Notes: generated from the sequence alone by a model not told the origin. Shown: positions 7,171 to 14,233, counted from the stretch's first letter. The stretch: DNA of 14,411 nt from Proteobacteria bacterium UBA6920 (GCA_002448875.1 DKAS01000082.1:1-14411); one strand, 5' to 3'. Translations and numbers: made by a program.

Positions 7171-8769
7171 TCAGTACGCGTCAAATTGCGCCAGCACCTG
7201 GAATTTCTCGGCATCGTCGCCGAAACTGCCCACCAGTTTGATGACGCCGCTGGTAATGGGCACCAGCCCGGAAAATTCATCGCCTTTCTTTTCCAGATAG
7301 TGCCATTCGTTATTCATCACCACCGCCACCCGGTTGGCGCCGGGGGCGCTGATGCGGAACTCCTCCTCCTGGTAGCTTTTGAGCACGCCGTAGAAGGGAT
7401 GCAGCAATTCGGCCTTCTGCTGCATATAGGCGCTGTAGAACTGCGGATAGCGCGCCTGGTTACCCGCGCCTTCGCTGGCGACGATGGTATATTCGGCAGC
7501 CAGCTGCGCCGGCTGGTCAGCGGCGGCGGCAACGAACAGCTGCAGTTGATAGCGGCCCTTGAACGGCAACAGCACCTTGGCCATGGCCGTGCCGGGCTTG
7601 CGCTGCATCGCCACCAGATAGGCCGGCAGGGCTTCGTTCTTGTCCAGCAACCGCGCCGACAGAAAGGCATCACGCGGATTATTGAGGGTGACTTCCACCT
7701 GCGACTTGGCATCGATCACCCCCTCGGTGTGTGACGCCAGTTCCAGACCGTTGTCAAAAAACGCCGGGCGCAGTTTGGCGTAACTGTGGCGGGAAGCGCC
7801 ATTGGCGATGATATGGTAGACCAGGGCCAGCGGAAACTTGCCGGGATCGCTTGTCGCCTTGGCGAAAATCTGCAGGTCATAGCGACCCTTGCCGGGCAGC
7901 GCTACCTGCCCCCGGTACTCCCCGCCCTGGCGCCGCCAGAAATTGGTATTGGTATCCAGTACTTCGCTGCCATGCAACAGCAGGGCGGTAAGCTCGGTGT
8001 CCGGCGGCACGCTCAGGCGAATCTCCAGATCGCCGTCGCTCACCAGGGTGTCGCTGGTGGCGTTGAGCAAACCCAGGTTGTTCTGAAAAAATGCCGGACG
8101 AATATCTACATAAGAAGCAAATTCCTTGAAGCTGATCTGTTTTTCCAGTAACTGCCACAGCGCGTCATCCGGCAGGTGACTGAAGCGGAACTGCTCCGGC
8201 GGAGTGAGAAAAAAGAATTCATTGAACAACGGCACGTATTCCCTGGTCTGGCTGTCGATGTAGCCCGCACCCCAGGTGGCGTCGACCAGATACCAGGCGC
8301 CTTCCAGCTCGACCGCGTTCCATGCATGATTGGCCCGCTGCAAACCGCGGCGATCCCGTTCCACGCCATAACCTTTGGCCGTGCCGGTGATGCGTTCCGC
8401 CTTCAGGCCGGCGCGCTTGGCCATGGCCTGGAACAGACGGGTGTAGCCGTCGCAGACGGCGACGCGCTTTTCCAGCACGGTTTCCGGTTTGACGTTGACA
8501 TCGCGAATCTGCCCTGCCAGATAGGATGGCAGGTCATAAACGATATTGTGGGCGATCCAGCTGTAGATGACGCGGGCTTTCTGCAGATCGGTTTTCGCAT
8601 CCGCCACCAGGTAGTCGGTCAAGGTATCCACCGACCGGGTCAGCTCATCCGGCGCCTGCGCCGCGATGGCATCCATGCGCGCATAAATCTCGGAGCGATC
8701 CCCCGCCTGGGCACCGGTCACCAGCCAGATACTCAAGAGCAGGAAAAATCCTTTGAATTTTTGCATCAT
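7171..8769 (-). CDS. Secreted transglutaminase-like protein with three C-terminal repeats (KY/hillarin-like)
   Basis: The 532-residue product starts MMQKF; either Met may initiate. It has a Sec signal peptide (about 1-22, ending GAQA). A transglutaminase/protease-like domain spans about 60-170 with an intact Cys-His-Asp triad: Cys106 in VAVCDGYTRL, His148 in ANHAWNAV and Asp163 in YLVDATWG. The remaining 360 residues hold three beta-rich repeats spaced about 110 residues apart. They start at Tyr220 (YVDIRPAFFQN), Tyr330 (YAKLRPAFFDN) and Tyr441 (YPQFYSAYMQQ), and the first two contain matching KGRYDLQIF and KGRYQLQLF strands. This order of domains resembles kyphoscoliosis peptidase/hillarin-type proteins. 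Likely role: periplasmic or surface peptidase or protein cross-linking activity; the substrate is unknown. The ribosome site is weak. The upstream hydrolase gene ends 72 bases away, so co-transcription is possible. Confidence 0.82.
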   Translation of the reverse strand: MMQKFKGFFLLLSIWLVTGAQAGDRSEIYARMDAIAAQAPDELTRSVDTLTDYLVADAKTDLQKARVIYSWIAHNIVYDLPSYLAGQIRDVNVKPETVLEKRVAVCDGYTRLFQAMAKRAGLKAERITGTAKGYGVERDRRGLQRANHAWNAVELEGAWYLVDATWGAGYIDSQTREYVPLFNEFFFLTPPEQFRFSHLPDDALWQLLEKQISFKEFASYVDIRPAFFQNNLGLLNATSDTLVSDGDLEIRLSVPPDTELTALLLHGSEVLDTNTNFWRRQGGEYRGQVALPGKGRYDLQIFAKATSDPGKFPLALVYHIIANGASRHSYAKLRPAFFDNGLELASHTEGVIDAKSQVEVTLNNPRDAFLSARLLDKNEALPAYLVAMQRKPGTAMAKVLLPFKGRYQLQLFVAAAADQPAQLAAEYTIVASEGAGNQARYPQFYSAYMQQKAELLHPFYGVLKSYQEEEFRISAPGANRVAVVMNNEWHYLEKKGDEFSGLVPITSGVIKLVGSFGDDAEKFQVLAQFDAY

Positions 8770-8841
8770 TAGCCGCTGCCTGTAGTTTGCACCTGGTCAG
8801 CATATCGGCCAGCGCCCCGCAGGCATAAGTGCGCGGCAGGC

Positions 8842-9723
8842 TTACTCTCCGTCACTCGGCGGCCGTCCCGCGCGGGCAATAAACTCGCTGACTTCGGCAA
8901 TGACCTGCGGATCACGCAGCAGCCGCAGATGCCCCAGCCGCCGGGTAAGCAACAGACGCGAACCGGGCCAGGCACGCGCCAGCAGTTCGCTCTGCGCCGC
9001 CGCCACCACGCGATCATCGCGGTCATGAACGATCAAAGCCGGCACCCGCAGCACCGCCGCCAGCTCATCCGCCGACGCCTGCCGCTGCGCGTCGCCGCCG
9101 AACTCACGCTGCTGCCTTGCCTGGAACGCGGTGATGACCGCCGGCGACAAGCGCAGATCGCGAAAATAGTTTTCCTGCAGCCAGGGCAGGCGGGTGGGAG
9201 AGCTCAAGCTCACCGCGCAGCACGCGGGCACGCCACGGGCCAGCGCCATGACCACGCAGACGGCGCCAAAGGAGTGACCGACCAGGGCGTGCAGGGGACC
9301 ATAGTCCGCCGCCAGGCGCGTGATGATATCGGTCACCATGAACGCATTGGTACCGTGGCCGGCACTGCGCCCGTGACCGGGAGCATCAAAAGCCAGCACG
9401 CTGAAGCCCCGTTGCAGCAACGGCGACACCAGCGCCCCCAGCTGCGGACCCCGCCCGCTCCAGCCATGCACCAGCAGGACACGCGGCCCTTCACCCCACA
9501 GGTACAGCCGCAACGGCCCGACCGGACCGCGGTGGCGGATTTCCCGCGCCGCCCGGCGATAGTTTTGTTCCCGCGCCGGTTCGGGATAGCGCGGGGAATA
9601 AAACCAATAGCCATAGGCCCAAGCCGCCGCCAGCGACGGTGACAGCCTGGCCACAGAGCGGATCGCCAAGCGCAGAGCACCGGCCAGCCACAACCGGCGG
9701 CGCGGTATTCGTTTATTCACCAT
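8842..9723 (-). CDS. Alpha/beta hydrolase
   Basis: Starting at the ATG at 9723 (AGGA nine bases upstream; a TTG six bases earlier is less likely) the protein has 293 residues. After a basic N-terminus and an amphipathic or weakly hydrophobic stretch (about 10-45), the canonical fold begins: VLLVHGWSGRG at 83-93 (oxyanion HGW), FDAPGHGRS at 112-120, the nucleophile elbow GHSFGA with Ser151, the acid in HDRDDRVV (Asp236 or Asp237) and His265 in LGHLRLL. The triad is complete, so an active esterase or lipase-like enzyme is expected. No family-specific substrate can be named. The basic and hydrophobic N-terminus could attach it to the inner membrane face, which is inference. Confidence 0.85.
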   Translation of the reverse strand: MVNKRIPRRRLWLAGALRLAIRSVARLSPSLAAAWAYGYWFYSPRYPEPAREQNYRRAAREIRHRGPVGPLRLYLWGEGPRVLLVHGWSGRGPQLGALVSPLLQRGFSVLAFDAPGHGRSAGHGTNAFMVTDIITRLAADYGPLHALVGHSFGAVCVVMALARGVPACCAVSLSSPTRLPWLQENYFRDLRLSPAVITAFQARQQREFGGDAQRQASADELAAVLRVPALIVHDRDDRVVAAAQSELLARAWPGSRLLLTRRLGHLRLLRDPQVIAEVSEFIARAGRPPSDGE

Positions 9724-9883
9724 CGGCAATCATCCTGTTATCACGCCGGCAACGGCAATCCACACAGCAACGACGCGCTGCCCGCACTGCTCCAGTTTCC
9801 ATGAATACCACCGGCCGCTCAAGCCGTAGCCGGGTGGCGAGGGTAAATTCCCGCGCCCTCCCGCCCGAGCCGCGCCTACGCCG

Positions 9884-10528
9884 TCACAGGGAGTCGATAT
9901 AGCGGGTCTTGCGGGTATGGGGCAGCCGGTAAAAGCGGCGGATTTCCCGAGTCAGGGCATGGTGGCGACCACGATCGACGAAGTTCCGGTACAGCCAGGC
10001 GCAATACCAGGCGGCGTACTCATTGGCCAGGCGGTAACGCGTATGCTCTTCGGCGGACAGCCGCGGATCAAAGCTGACGCCGGAGAACAGGCTGGCATGC
10101 AAATCGCTGAACTGGTGACGCTGGCTGGTCAGCAGGAACAGACTGGTGATGAATTTGTCCACTTCCGCCTGCAGTTCCATTTCCAGCAGCGACACCGGCC
10201 GGTCGTGGCGGCTGTTCCAGGCGAAATAGATGAAGTGGCTGATGCCCTCCAACGCCGCCCAATAGGCCGCCAGATTGCCGGCGTGTAGGGAATCCAGCGG
10301 ATCATCACCCGCCAGGCCGGCCAGCAGGCCGGCGTCCAGGTAGAGGGTTACCGCCACGGTGTCGCCATCCTGGCACAACAGCAGTTTCTCGGGCAGCTCA
10401 CGCGCGTGGCGCGAGCGGTCCAGTTGCGCCACCAGGTCGCGGTCGGAGCATACGAAGTGACTGACGTCGTGCTCGATATCCAGTTCGTAAATGCTTTGCA
10501 GACACTGTTGCAGGCGACTGAGCAGCAT
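9884..10528 (-). CDS. Protein of unknown function (second of a tandem pair)
   Basis: I do not recognise a family. The ATG at 10528 gives 214 residues, 13 bases after the stop of the upstream gene and with GGGG six bases upstream; an in-frame GTG at 10561 would overlap that gene and add 11 residues. The product is soluble-looking, without a signal peptide or membrane segment. A first part (1-75) alternates helix and strand (SHFVCSDRDLVAQLD, EKLLLCQDGDTVAVTLYLD). It is followed by a long helical part rich in aromatic and charged residues (AAYWAALEGISHFIYFAW, EMELQAEVDKFITSLFLL, RYRLANEYAAWYCAWLYRNF) and a very basic tail (194-209). Five of the aromatic clusters fall on helix faces, suggesting a compact helical domain. 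Gene order suggests that it works with the upstream protein. Confidence 0.75.
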   Translation of the reverse strand: MLLSRLQQCLQSIYELDIEHDVSHFVCSDRDLVAQLDRSRHARELPEKLLLCQDGDTVAVTLYLDAGLLAGLAGDDPLDSLHAGNLAAYWAALEGISHFIYFAWNSRHDRPVSLLEMELQAEVDKFITSLFLLTSQRHQFSDLHASLFSGVSFDPRLSAEEHTRYRLANEYAAWYCAWLYRNFVDRGRHHALTREIRRFYRLPHTRKTRYIDSL

Positions 10529-10541
10529 CGGGCACCCCGTC

Positions 10542-11174
10542 TCAGGTGGAAAACGCGGCACTCAAGTCGGCGCAGGGACTGATACCGACCTCGCGCAGCT
10601 GTTGCTCCACCCGCTTGCTGCCAGTGCGTATCCACAGCTCGTAAAGCCGCAGGATGTCGCGATCCGATTCGCCGGTATTGCGTTCACTGACCCGCGCCAG
10701 CACATCGACGAAATCCGAAAACTTGCTGGCCAGCTCGGCGAATATGCCGCGGTAGGTGGCATTGACGCCCGCGCCGCTGCGCGGAGTCGACAAATAGGCG
10801 TAAGCGTTGCCCCCCATGGCGATGTAGTAGTCCACGTCCACCAGCTTGCGACTGAGACTGTAGGAGAACACCCCGGCTACGAACAAAGCGACATCGCCCA
10901 TGCGGCGCAGGGTGCGGCAACGATCCAGGCTGCTGCCGCTGGCCAGGGCATCGCTGTACAGGTGCGCCAGCGGTTTGAACTGCAAACCGTCGGCGGTTTC
11001 TTCGAAAAGGTGTTCGGTATGAACAAAGGAGGTCAGCAGATTGACCAGGTAGTAGGCGGTTTCCACCGCCACGTCCAGCCCCTGGCGATTGATGGCTTCA
11101 TTGATGGACGCCTGGAAATAGTCACGCACATCGCGGTGGGTAACAATGGTCGCGTCAGCCCGTGTCCCAGACAT
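10542..11174 (-). CDS. Helical protein of unknown function (first of a tandem pair)
   Basis: I do not recognise a family. The ATG at 11174 has a near-perfect Shine-Dalgarno sequence (TAAGGAGG at 11180-11187, five bases before the start). The more distant in-frame ATG at 11204 lies before that site and is rejected. The 210-residue product is predicted to be largely helical, without a signal peptide. Conspicuous stretches are DVAVETAYYLVNLLTSFVHTEHLFEE (34-59), RRMGDVALFVAGVFSYSLSRK (90-110), VDVDYYIAMGGNAYAYLS (112-129) and IFAELASKFSDFVDVLARVSERN (144-166). Hydrophobic patches alternate with charge, so it is probably soluble or peripheral rather than spanning the membrane. It is immediately followed by the 214-residue unknown gene, with which it almost certainly forms an operon. 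Confidence 0.78.
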   Translation of the reverse strand: MSGTRADATIVTHRDVRDYFQASINEAINRQGLDVAVETAYYLVNLLTSFVHTEHLFEETADGLQFKPLAHLYSDALASGSSLDRCRTLRRMGDVALFVAGVFSYSLSRKLVDVDYYIAMGGNAYAYLSTPRSGAGVNATYRGIFAELASKFSDFVDVLARVSERNTGESDRDILRLYELWIRTGSKRVEQQLREVGISPCADLSAAFST

Positions 11175-11179
11175 GTTCG

Positions 11180-11187
11180 CCTCCTTA
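11180..11187 (-). promoter_or_regulatory. Strong ribosome binding site that fixes the start of the 210-residue unknown
   Basis: TAAGGAGG on the - strand lies five bases before the ATG at 11174. It decides against the longer reading from 11204. Confidence 0.85.
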
Positions 11188-11208
11188 CCGTTCTGCTTCC
11201 ACATGGCC

Positions 11209-11240
11209 AGTATAGGGAAAGCGCAGTGGTGGAAACCAGC
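11209..11240 (-). promoter_or_regulatory. Candidate sigma70 promoter of the tandem unknown genes
   Basis: TATACT (minus strand, 11209-11214) matches the -10 consensus at five of six positions and would give a leader of about 28 bases before the ATG at 11174. The best -35 is TTTCCA, 15 bases upstream, a short spacing and a weak match. The promoter is plausible by position but not certain. Confidence 0.4.
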
Positions 11241-11390
11241 GGCGTATTACCGGAAAAAAATGGTCCTAGTAACGTTTTCGGCCGCGGACAATCCGGCTTG
11301 AATGGTGAGCAGGCATGGGCCAGGGACAACGCGCTGGGCTACGGGGCAAAACCGCCGATCAGGTCACAAAATTTCACTACCCGCAGGCGG
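11215..11390. other. Intergenic region between the EEP-like gene and the tandem unknown genes
   Basis: Apart from the candidate promoter boxes near 11209-11240, I see no gene, RNA or strong hairpin here. On the - strand, CCGCC just after the EEP-like stop could pair with a distant GGCGG followed by TTTTG, enclosing a loop of about 33 bases; that is too loose to call a terminator. A run of seven A (+) lies near 11254-11261. Confidence 0.4.
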
Positions 11391-12479
11391 TCAGGGCCGG
11401 CATTCCACCCAGATACCATCCCGGTCGATGATGCGCCGACCTTTGCCATCGACGGCGGGAATGGTCTCGCTGTGCATGGGAATGAGGCTCGCGCCGCAAA
11501 ACCAGTCGAGACGCGCGTGCAGGAACCGGGGCAACCGCGGTGCGTGCCAGGTGGGAGTATGATCATTGAAATAACTGAAACGGAAGCCGGATTCCATCAG
11601 GTACTTGAACAGCGGCTCGTAGCGCTGCGGCGTGGTAAAACGCTGGGTGTCGTTCAGGTAGTGCCAGGCCACGCTGCTCAGCGACCAGGTGGTGGTGCTG
11701 TCCAGAGTGTGGCTGTTGAAGTCGCCGCCCAGCAGGCAGGGTTGCATCAAGGGCAGATGATCCATCAACACGCTGACCTGCAGGCGCCGGAACAGGGGAT
11801 TGCCCGTCGCTGACAACTGGGCGACGGCGACGGTCATCTGCCCGCGGCTGGTGCGCAGATCCGCCAGCAGCACCACCGAGGAACCGATACGCCGGAAGCT
11901 GGGCCGCCGCAGGGGAAACATTTCCGGCAGACGCACCGCGCGCACATTATGCAACGGATAACGGGAAACGATGGCCTTGCCGCGGAAACCGTAGTCATTC
12001 ACCAGGCCGCGGCATCGGCGCTGATCCCGCCGGTCACCGAGGGAGTCCTCGAGATAGTCAACGACGAAGGCATAGCTGAATCCCAGATGGTCGGCGATTT
12101 CCTTCGCCAGGTGGCGATTGCCGCTGCGTGCCATGCCCATATCGACTTCATTGAGCAGCAGGATGTCGGCGTTCTGAAACTGGGGGATGGACCACAAATC
12201 GTCCAGGCGGGTGCCGTTGCGCAGATTCCATTGCAGCACTTTGAAGGAGCGGCCGGGAAAAGGCACGACGTTGGATCGCCCGGACCCGATTTCGATCTGG
12301 TGCAACTGTGGCACCGCCAGACCGGTTTCCACCAGATGATCCTGCTGGGCACTGACGAACAGGCTATGCCACAGCTCCTTGTCTATCGGCTGCAGCGCCG
12401 CGGTCGTCCGCCATTGTTTATTACGAACGTATGCATTCGCGGCGCCGAAGCGGCCACCGCCAATTCGTTTGTTGTTCAC
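11391..12479 (-). CDS. Endonuclease/exonuclease/phosphatase (EEP) fold protein, apparently lacking catalytic histidines
   Basis: This 362-residue protein has about 75 extra N-terminal residues before the EEP domain. Domain motifs in order are VLQWNLRNG (Asn85), LLNEVDMG (Glu111, the metal ligand), a core with RRLQVSVLMD (231-240), GGDFNSHT (Asp253, Asn255) and ARLDWFCG (Asp325). The usual NTHL-type motif reads VAQLS here (Gln221), and the C-terminal SDH motif reads IDRDG (Asp352, Arg353). So both histidines that act in catalysis in DNase I-like enzymes seem replaced, while the metal-side residues remain. The start is a GTG (12479) with a weak ribosome site; no in-frame ATG exists before the domain. 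It follows the PlcP-like gene on the same strand after 157 bases. Its substrate, or whether it is active, is unknown. Confidence 0.82.
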   Translation of the reverse strand: MNNKRIGGGRFGAANAYVRNKQWRTTAALQPIDKELWHSLFVSAQQDHLVETGLAVPQLHQIEIGSGRSNVVPFPGRSFKVLQWNLRNGTRLDDLWSIPQFQNADILLLNEVDMGMARSGNRHLAKEIADHLGFSYAFVVDYLEDSLGDRRDQRRCRGLVNDYGFRGKAIVSRYPLHNVRAVRLPEMFPLRRPSFRRIGSSVVLLADLRTSRGQMTVAVAQLSATGNPLFRRLQVSVLMDHLPLMQPCLLGGDFNSHTLDSTTTWSLSSVAWHYLNDTQRFTTPQRYEPLFKYLMESGFRFSYFNDHTPTWHAPRLPRFLHARLDWFCGASLIPMHSETIPAVDGKGRRIIDRDGIWVECRP

Positions 12480-12636
12480 AACTGCCCATGTCCCTTAATA
12501 CCACGGCATTCCACCGCGGCTACCCTTGGGATCATTTTAAACCAGGCGAAAGAAACTCAACAACCGGGAAGTACGAATAAAAGCGTATAAAATCAACCTA
12601 TACTATTCGCGTTTTAAATAATAGCTGTTGAATTCT
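12480..12636. other. AT-rich intergenic region before the EEP-like gene
   Basis: The region is much richer in A and T than its surroundings. On the - strand, TAAAAT (five of six to -10) preceded by TTGTTG at 18 bases or TTGAGT at 15 bases could be a promoter for the EEP-like gene. A short CTATT/AATAG stem with a 12-base loop lies just after the PlcP-like stop. No Pho box or coding sequence is visible. This leaves open whether the EEP-like gene is read from its own promoter or from the upstream one. Confidence 0.35.
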
Positions 12637-13422
12637 TCATGCCGCCACCGGCTGCGCAACGGCGACCGCATCGACCGGCGACTGCCAGGGTGGCGCCACC
12701 CGCAACAAGCCCAGGCGCCCATCTTCTCTTTCCACAATCACATTGCAACTATGCGACCAGTCGCCGACGTTACCGTAGAGACCGTCCTGGCCCTGCAGCA
12801 GACCGGGCCGGTGCGCACCACCGCATAACACACCCATCCAGCCCTGTCGCCGCGCCTGATGCAGGACGGCCTGTGCAAAGGCCTGGTCCTGTTGCTGCGG
12901 GCCGACAGACAGGGAACGGGGGGACAGGCCCAGCCAGCGCCGTGCCTGCTGATACCAGCGATCCAGGCGCGCCCAGCCCGCGTCACCCAGTGGCCCGAGC
13001 AGCGCCGCGAAATGGGTCAGGGAGAGCGCGTCGGCGAATTGATCGCCATGGGTCACCCACAGGCGCCAGCCACCGCGCGTTTGATGCACCGTCTGCGTGC
13101 ATACCTCGATGCCCGCGCTGTCCAGGGCGCCACGATCCAGCACCTCCGCCTCCTGCGTGCCCGGCACATAGACTACCCGGCAACCGCTGCGTGCTTTATC
13201 GGCAATGGCACGCAGCACATCCGCGTGACTTTGCGGCCAGTAGGCACGCCGCTCCAGGCTGTCAAAATCAACTACCGAACCAAGAAGATAGAGGGTGTCG
13301 CAGCGCATGGCCTGCAGAAAAGTCAGCAGGCGCTGGGCCTGGCAGCGGCGATTGCCCAGGCGCAGGTCCGAAATCCAGACGGCGCGGTAGGTAAAAGCGG
13401 AAGAATGGCTGTGCTGTAACAT
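12637..13422 (-). CDS. PlcP/LpxH-like metallophosphoesterase homologue with a degenerate active site
   Basis: The 261-residue protein aligns by eye along its length with PlcP-type phosphoesterases, the Pho-regulated phospholipases C annotated as UDP-2,3-diacylglucosamine hydrolase-like. Shared signatures are ISDxxLGxxxCQAxxLLxFL (17-36), DTLYLLG (42-48), YWPQSHxDV (61-69), VVYVPG (83-88), THGDQF (124-129) and GNVGDWSHSC (217-226). The catalytic core is largely gone. DxH is DLR (His to Arg21), GD is GS (Ser49), GNHD is GTQE (Thr89, Gln90) and GHxH is GGAH (Gly202). Asp19, His125 and His204 remain. The reading frame is intact. A PhoB-type promoter precedes it, and the predicted transcript start falls at or near the ATG. 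Likely a phosphate-regulated pseudoenzyme or an enzyme with altered chemistry. Confidence 0.85.
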   Translation of the reverse strand: MLQHSHSSAFTYRAVWISDLRLGNRRCQAQRLLTFLQAMRCDTLYLLGSVVDFDSLERRAYWPQSHADVLRAIADKARSGCRVVYVPGTQEAEVLDRGALDSAGIEVCTQTVHQTRGGWRLWVTHGDQFADALSLTHFAALLGPLGDAGWARLDRWYQQARRWLGLSPRSLSVGPQQQDQAFAQAVLHQARRQGWMGVLCGGAHRPGLLQGQDGLYGNVGDWSHSCNVIVEREDGRLGLLRVAPPWQSPVDAVAVAQPVAA

Positions 13423-13428
13423 GCCATC

Positions 13429-13462
13429 ATGATAAACACGCGCTATGACAGTTTTATGTCAA
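13429..13462 (-). promoter_or_regulatory. Pho box and -10 element upstream of the PlcP-like gene
   Basis: On the - strand, TTGACATAAAACTGTCAT (13445-13462) matches the E. coli PhoB box CTGTCATAAAACTGTCAT at 16 of 18 positions, with the second half-site perfect. Exactly ten bases later comes TATCAT (13429-13434), five of six to the -10 consensus. A Pho box replacing the -35, with the -10 about ten bases after it, is the layout of PhoB-activated promoters such as phoA. Activation on phosphate starvation is therefore the inference. Confidence 0.82.
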
Positions 13463-13485
13463 TGACGCAGTCCTGCGGAAGAATC

Positions 13486-13517
13486 ACCGTGACCGCCGGG
13501 AACAGGCGCCGCACGGT
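13486..13517 (-). terminator. Hairpin at the end of phoU
   Basis: ACCGTG and CACGGT (outer, 6 bases) enclose CGCC/GGCG (inner, 4 bases) with small internal loops; on the - strand the stem begins at the last base pair of the phoU stop. It is followed by GATTCTTCC, a poor T-tract. It probably separates pst-phoU transcripts from the Pho-box promoter just downstream. Confidence 0.5.
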
Positions 13518-14233
13518 TAATCTGCGCGGGCTTCCTGCTCCAGACGTTCGATGCTGGTATGGCGCACATCCTTACCGCGCACGAAGTAGATCACGTATTC
13601 ACAGATATTTTTTGCGTGATCACCGATACGCTCCAGGGCGCGCGCCGTCCACATGACATTGAGCATGCGGGTGATGGAGCGCGGATCCTCCATCATGAAG
13701 GTCAGCGCCTGGCGCATGACGCCGTCATAGGCCTGGTCAATGATGCTGTCTTCCTTCACCACGTTGACCGCCGCCTGGGTGTCCATGCGGGCGAACGCAT
13801 CCAGCGCCAGATGCACATGGCGCACCACTTTTTCGCCTAAGTCTTTGATTTCATTGTATTGATTTTTGGGACGTTCTTCTTCCGCCAGGCGCAGGGCCAT
13901 GTGCGCCACGCGCTCCGCCTGGTCGCCGATGCGCTCCAGATCGGTAATGGTCTTGATCACCGCCACGACCAGACGCAGGTCGGATGCCGCCGGCTGCCGG
14001 CGGGCGATGATCTGGCTGCATTCTTCGTCGATCGCCACTTCCGCCGCATTGACGTTCAGATCACCACGTATGACCTGGTCCGCCAGGGCGGTATCACAGC
14101 GCACCAGCGCCGCCACCGCATCCTTGATCTGCTGTTCCACCAGCCCGCCCATGGACAGGACGCGGTTACGAATCTCTTCCAGGTCCTCGTTGAACTGCTG
14201 GGAGATATGTTGCCCGAGATGAATGTTTGCCAT
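13517..14233 (-). CDS. phoU: Phosphate signalling regulator PhoU
   Basis: The 238-residue protein has the normal PhoU length and two three-helix bundles. The repeated metal-binding helix motifs are visible as ITDLERIGDQAERVAHMAL (96-114) and ALERIGDHAKNICEYVIYFVRG (199-220). The ATG at 14233 begins MANIHLGQHIS and has AGGGGA five bases upstream; longer in-frame readings run back into the pstB end and are rejected. PhoU links the PstSCAB transporter to the PhoR/PhoB two-component system and prevents Pho activation when phosphate is plentiful. It follows pstB by 28 bases in the standard operon order. It acts in the cytosol at the inner membrane. Confidence 0.97.
   Translation of the reverse strand: MANIHLGQHISQQFNEDLEEIRNRVLSMGGLVEQQIKDAVAALVRCDTALADQVIRGDLNVNAAEVAIDEECSQIIARRQPAASDLRLVVAVIKTITDLERIGDQAERVAHMALRLAEEERPKNQYNEIKDLGEKVVRHVHLALDAFARMDTQAAVNVVKEDSIIDQAYDGVMRQALTFMMEDPRSITRMLNVMWTARALERIGDHAKNICEYVIYFVRGKDVRHTSIERLEQEARAD

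Noticed and set aside
11340..11390. Imperfect palindrome TCACAAAATTTCAC as a CRP-like site
   Set aside because: It lacks the TGTGA-N6-TCACA half-site arrangement, and its position just after the EEP-like stop fits no promoter.
10491..11813. Long + strand open frame of 440 codons
   Set aside because: It runs antisense across three - strand genes that have good starts and protein-like composition. Its own product has no recognisable domain and arises from high-GC frame shadowing.
12639..13394. + strand open frame of 251 codons opposite the PlcP-like gene
   Set aside because: The product is low-complexity (Pro, Ala, Arg rich), has no domain, and lies entirely antisense to a gene with clear family motifs.
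13446..13461. TGACA-N6-TGTCA inverted repeat as an operator of an unknown regulator
   Set aside because: It is better explained as part of the Pho box direct repeat, whose spacing to the -10 is diagnostic. The inverted symmetry follows from the changed first half-site.
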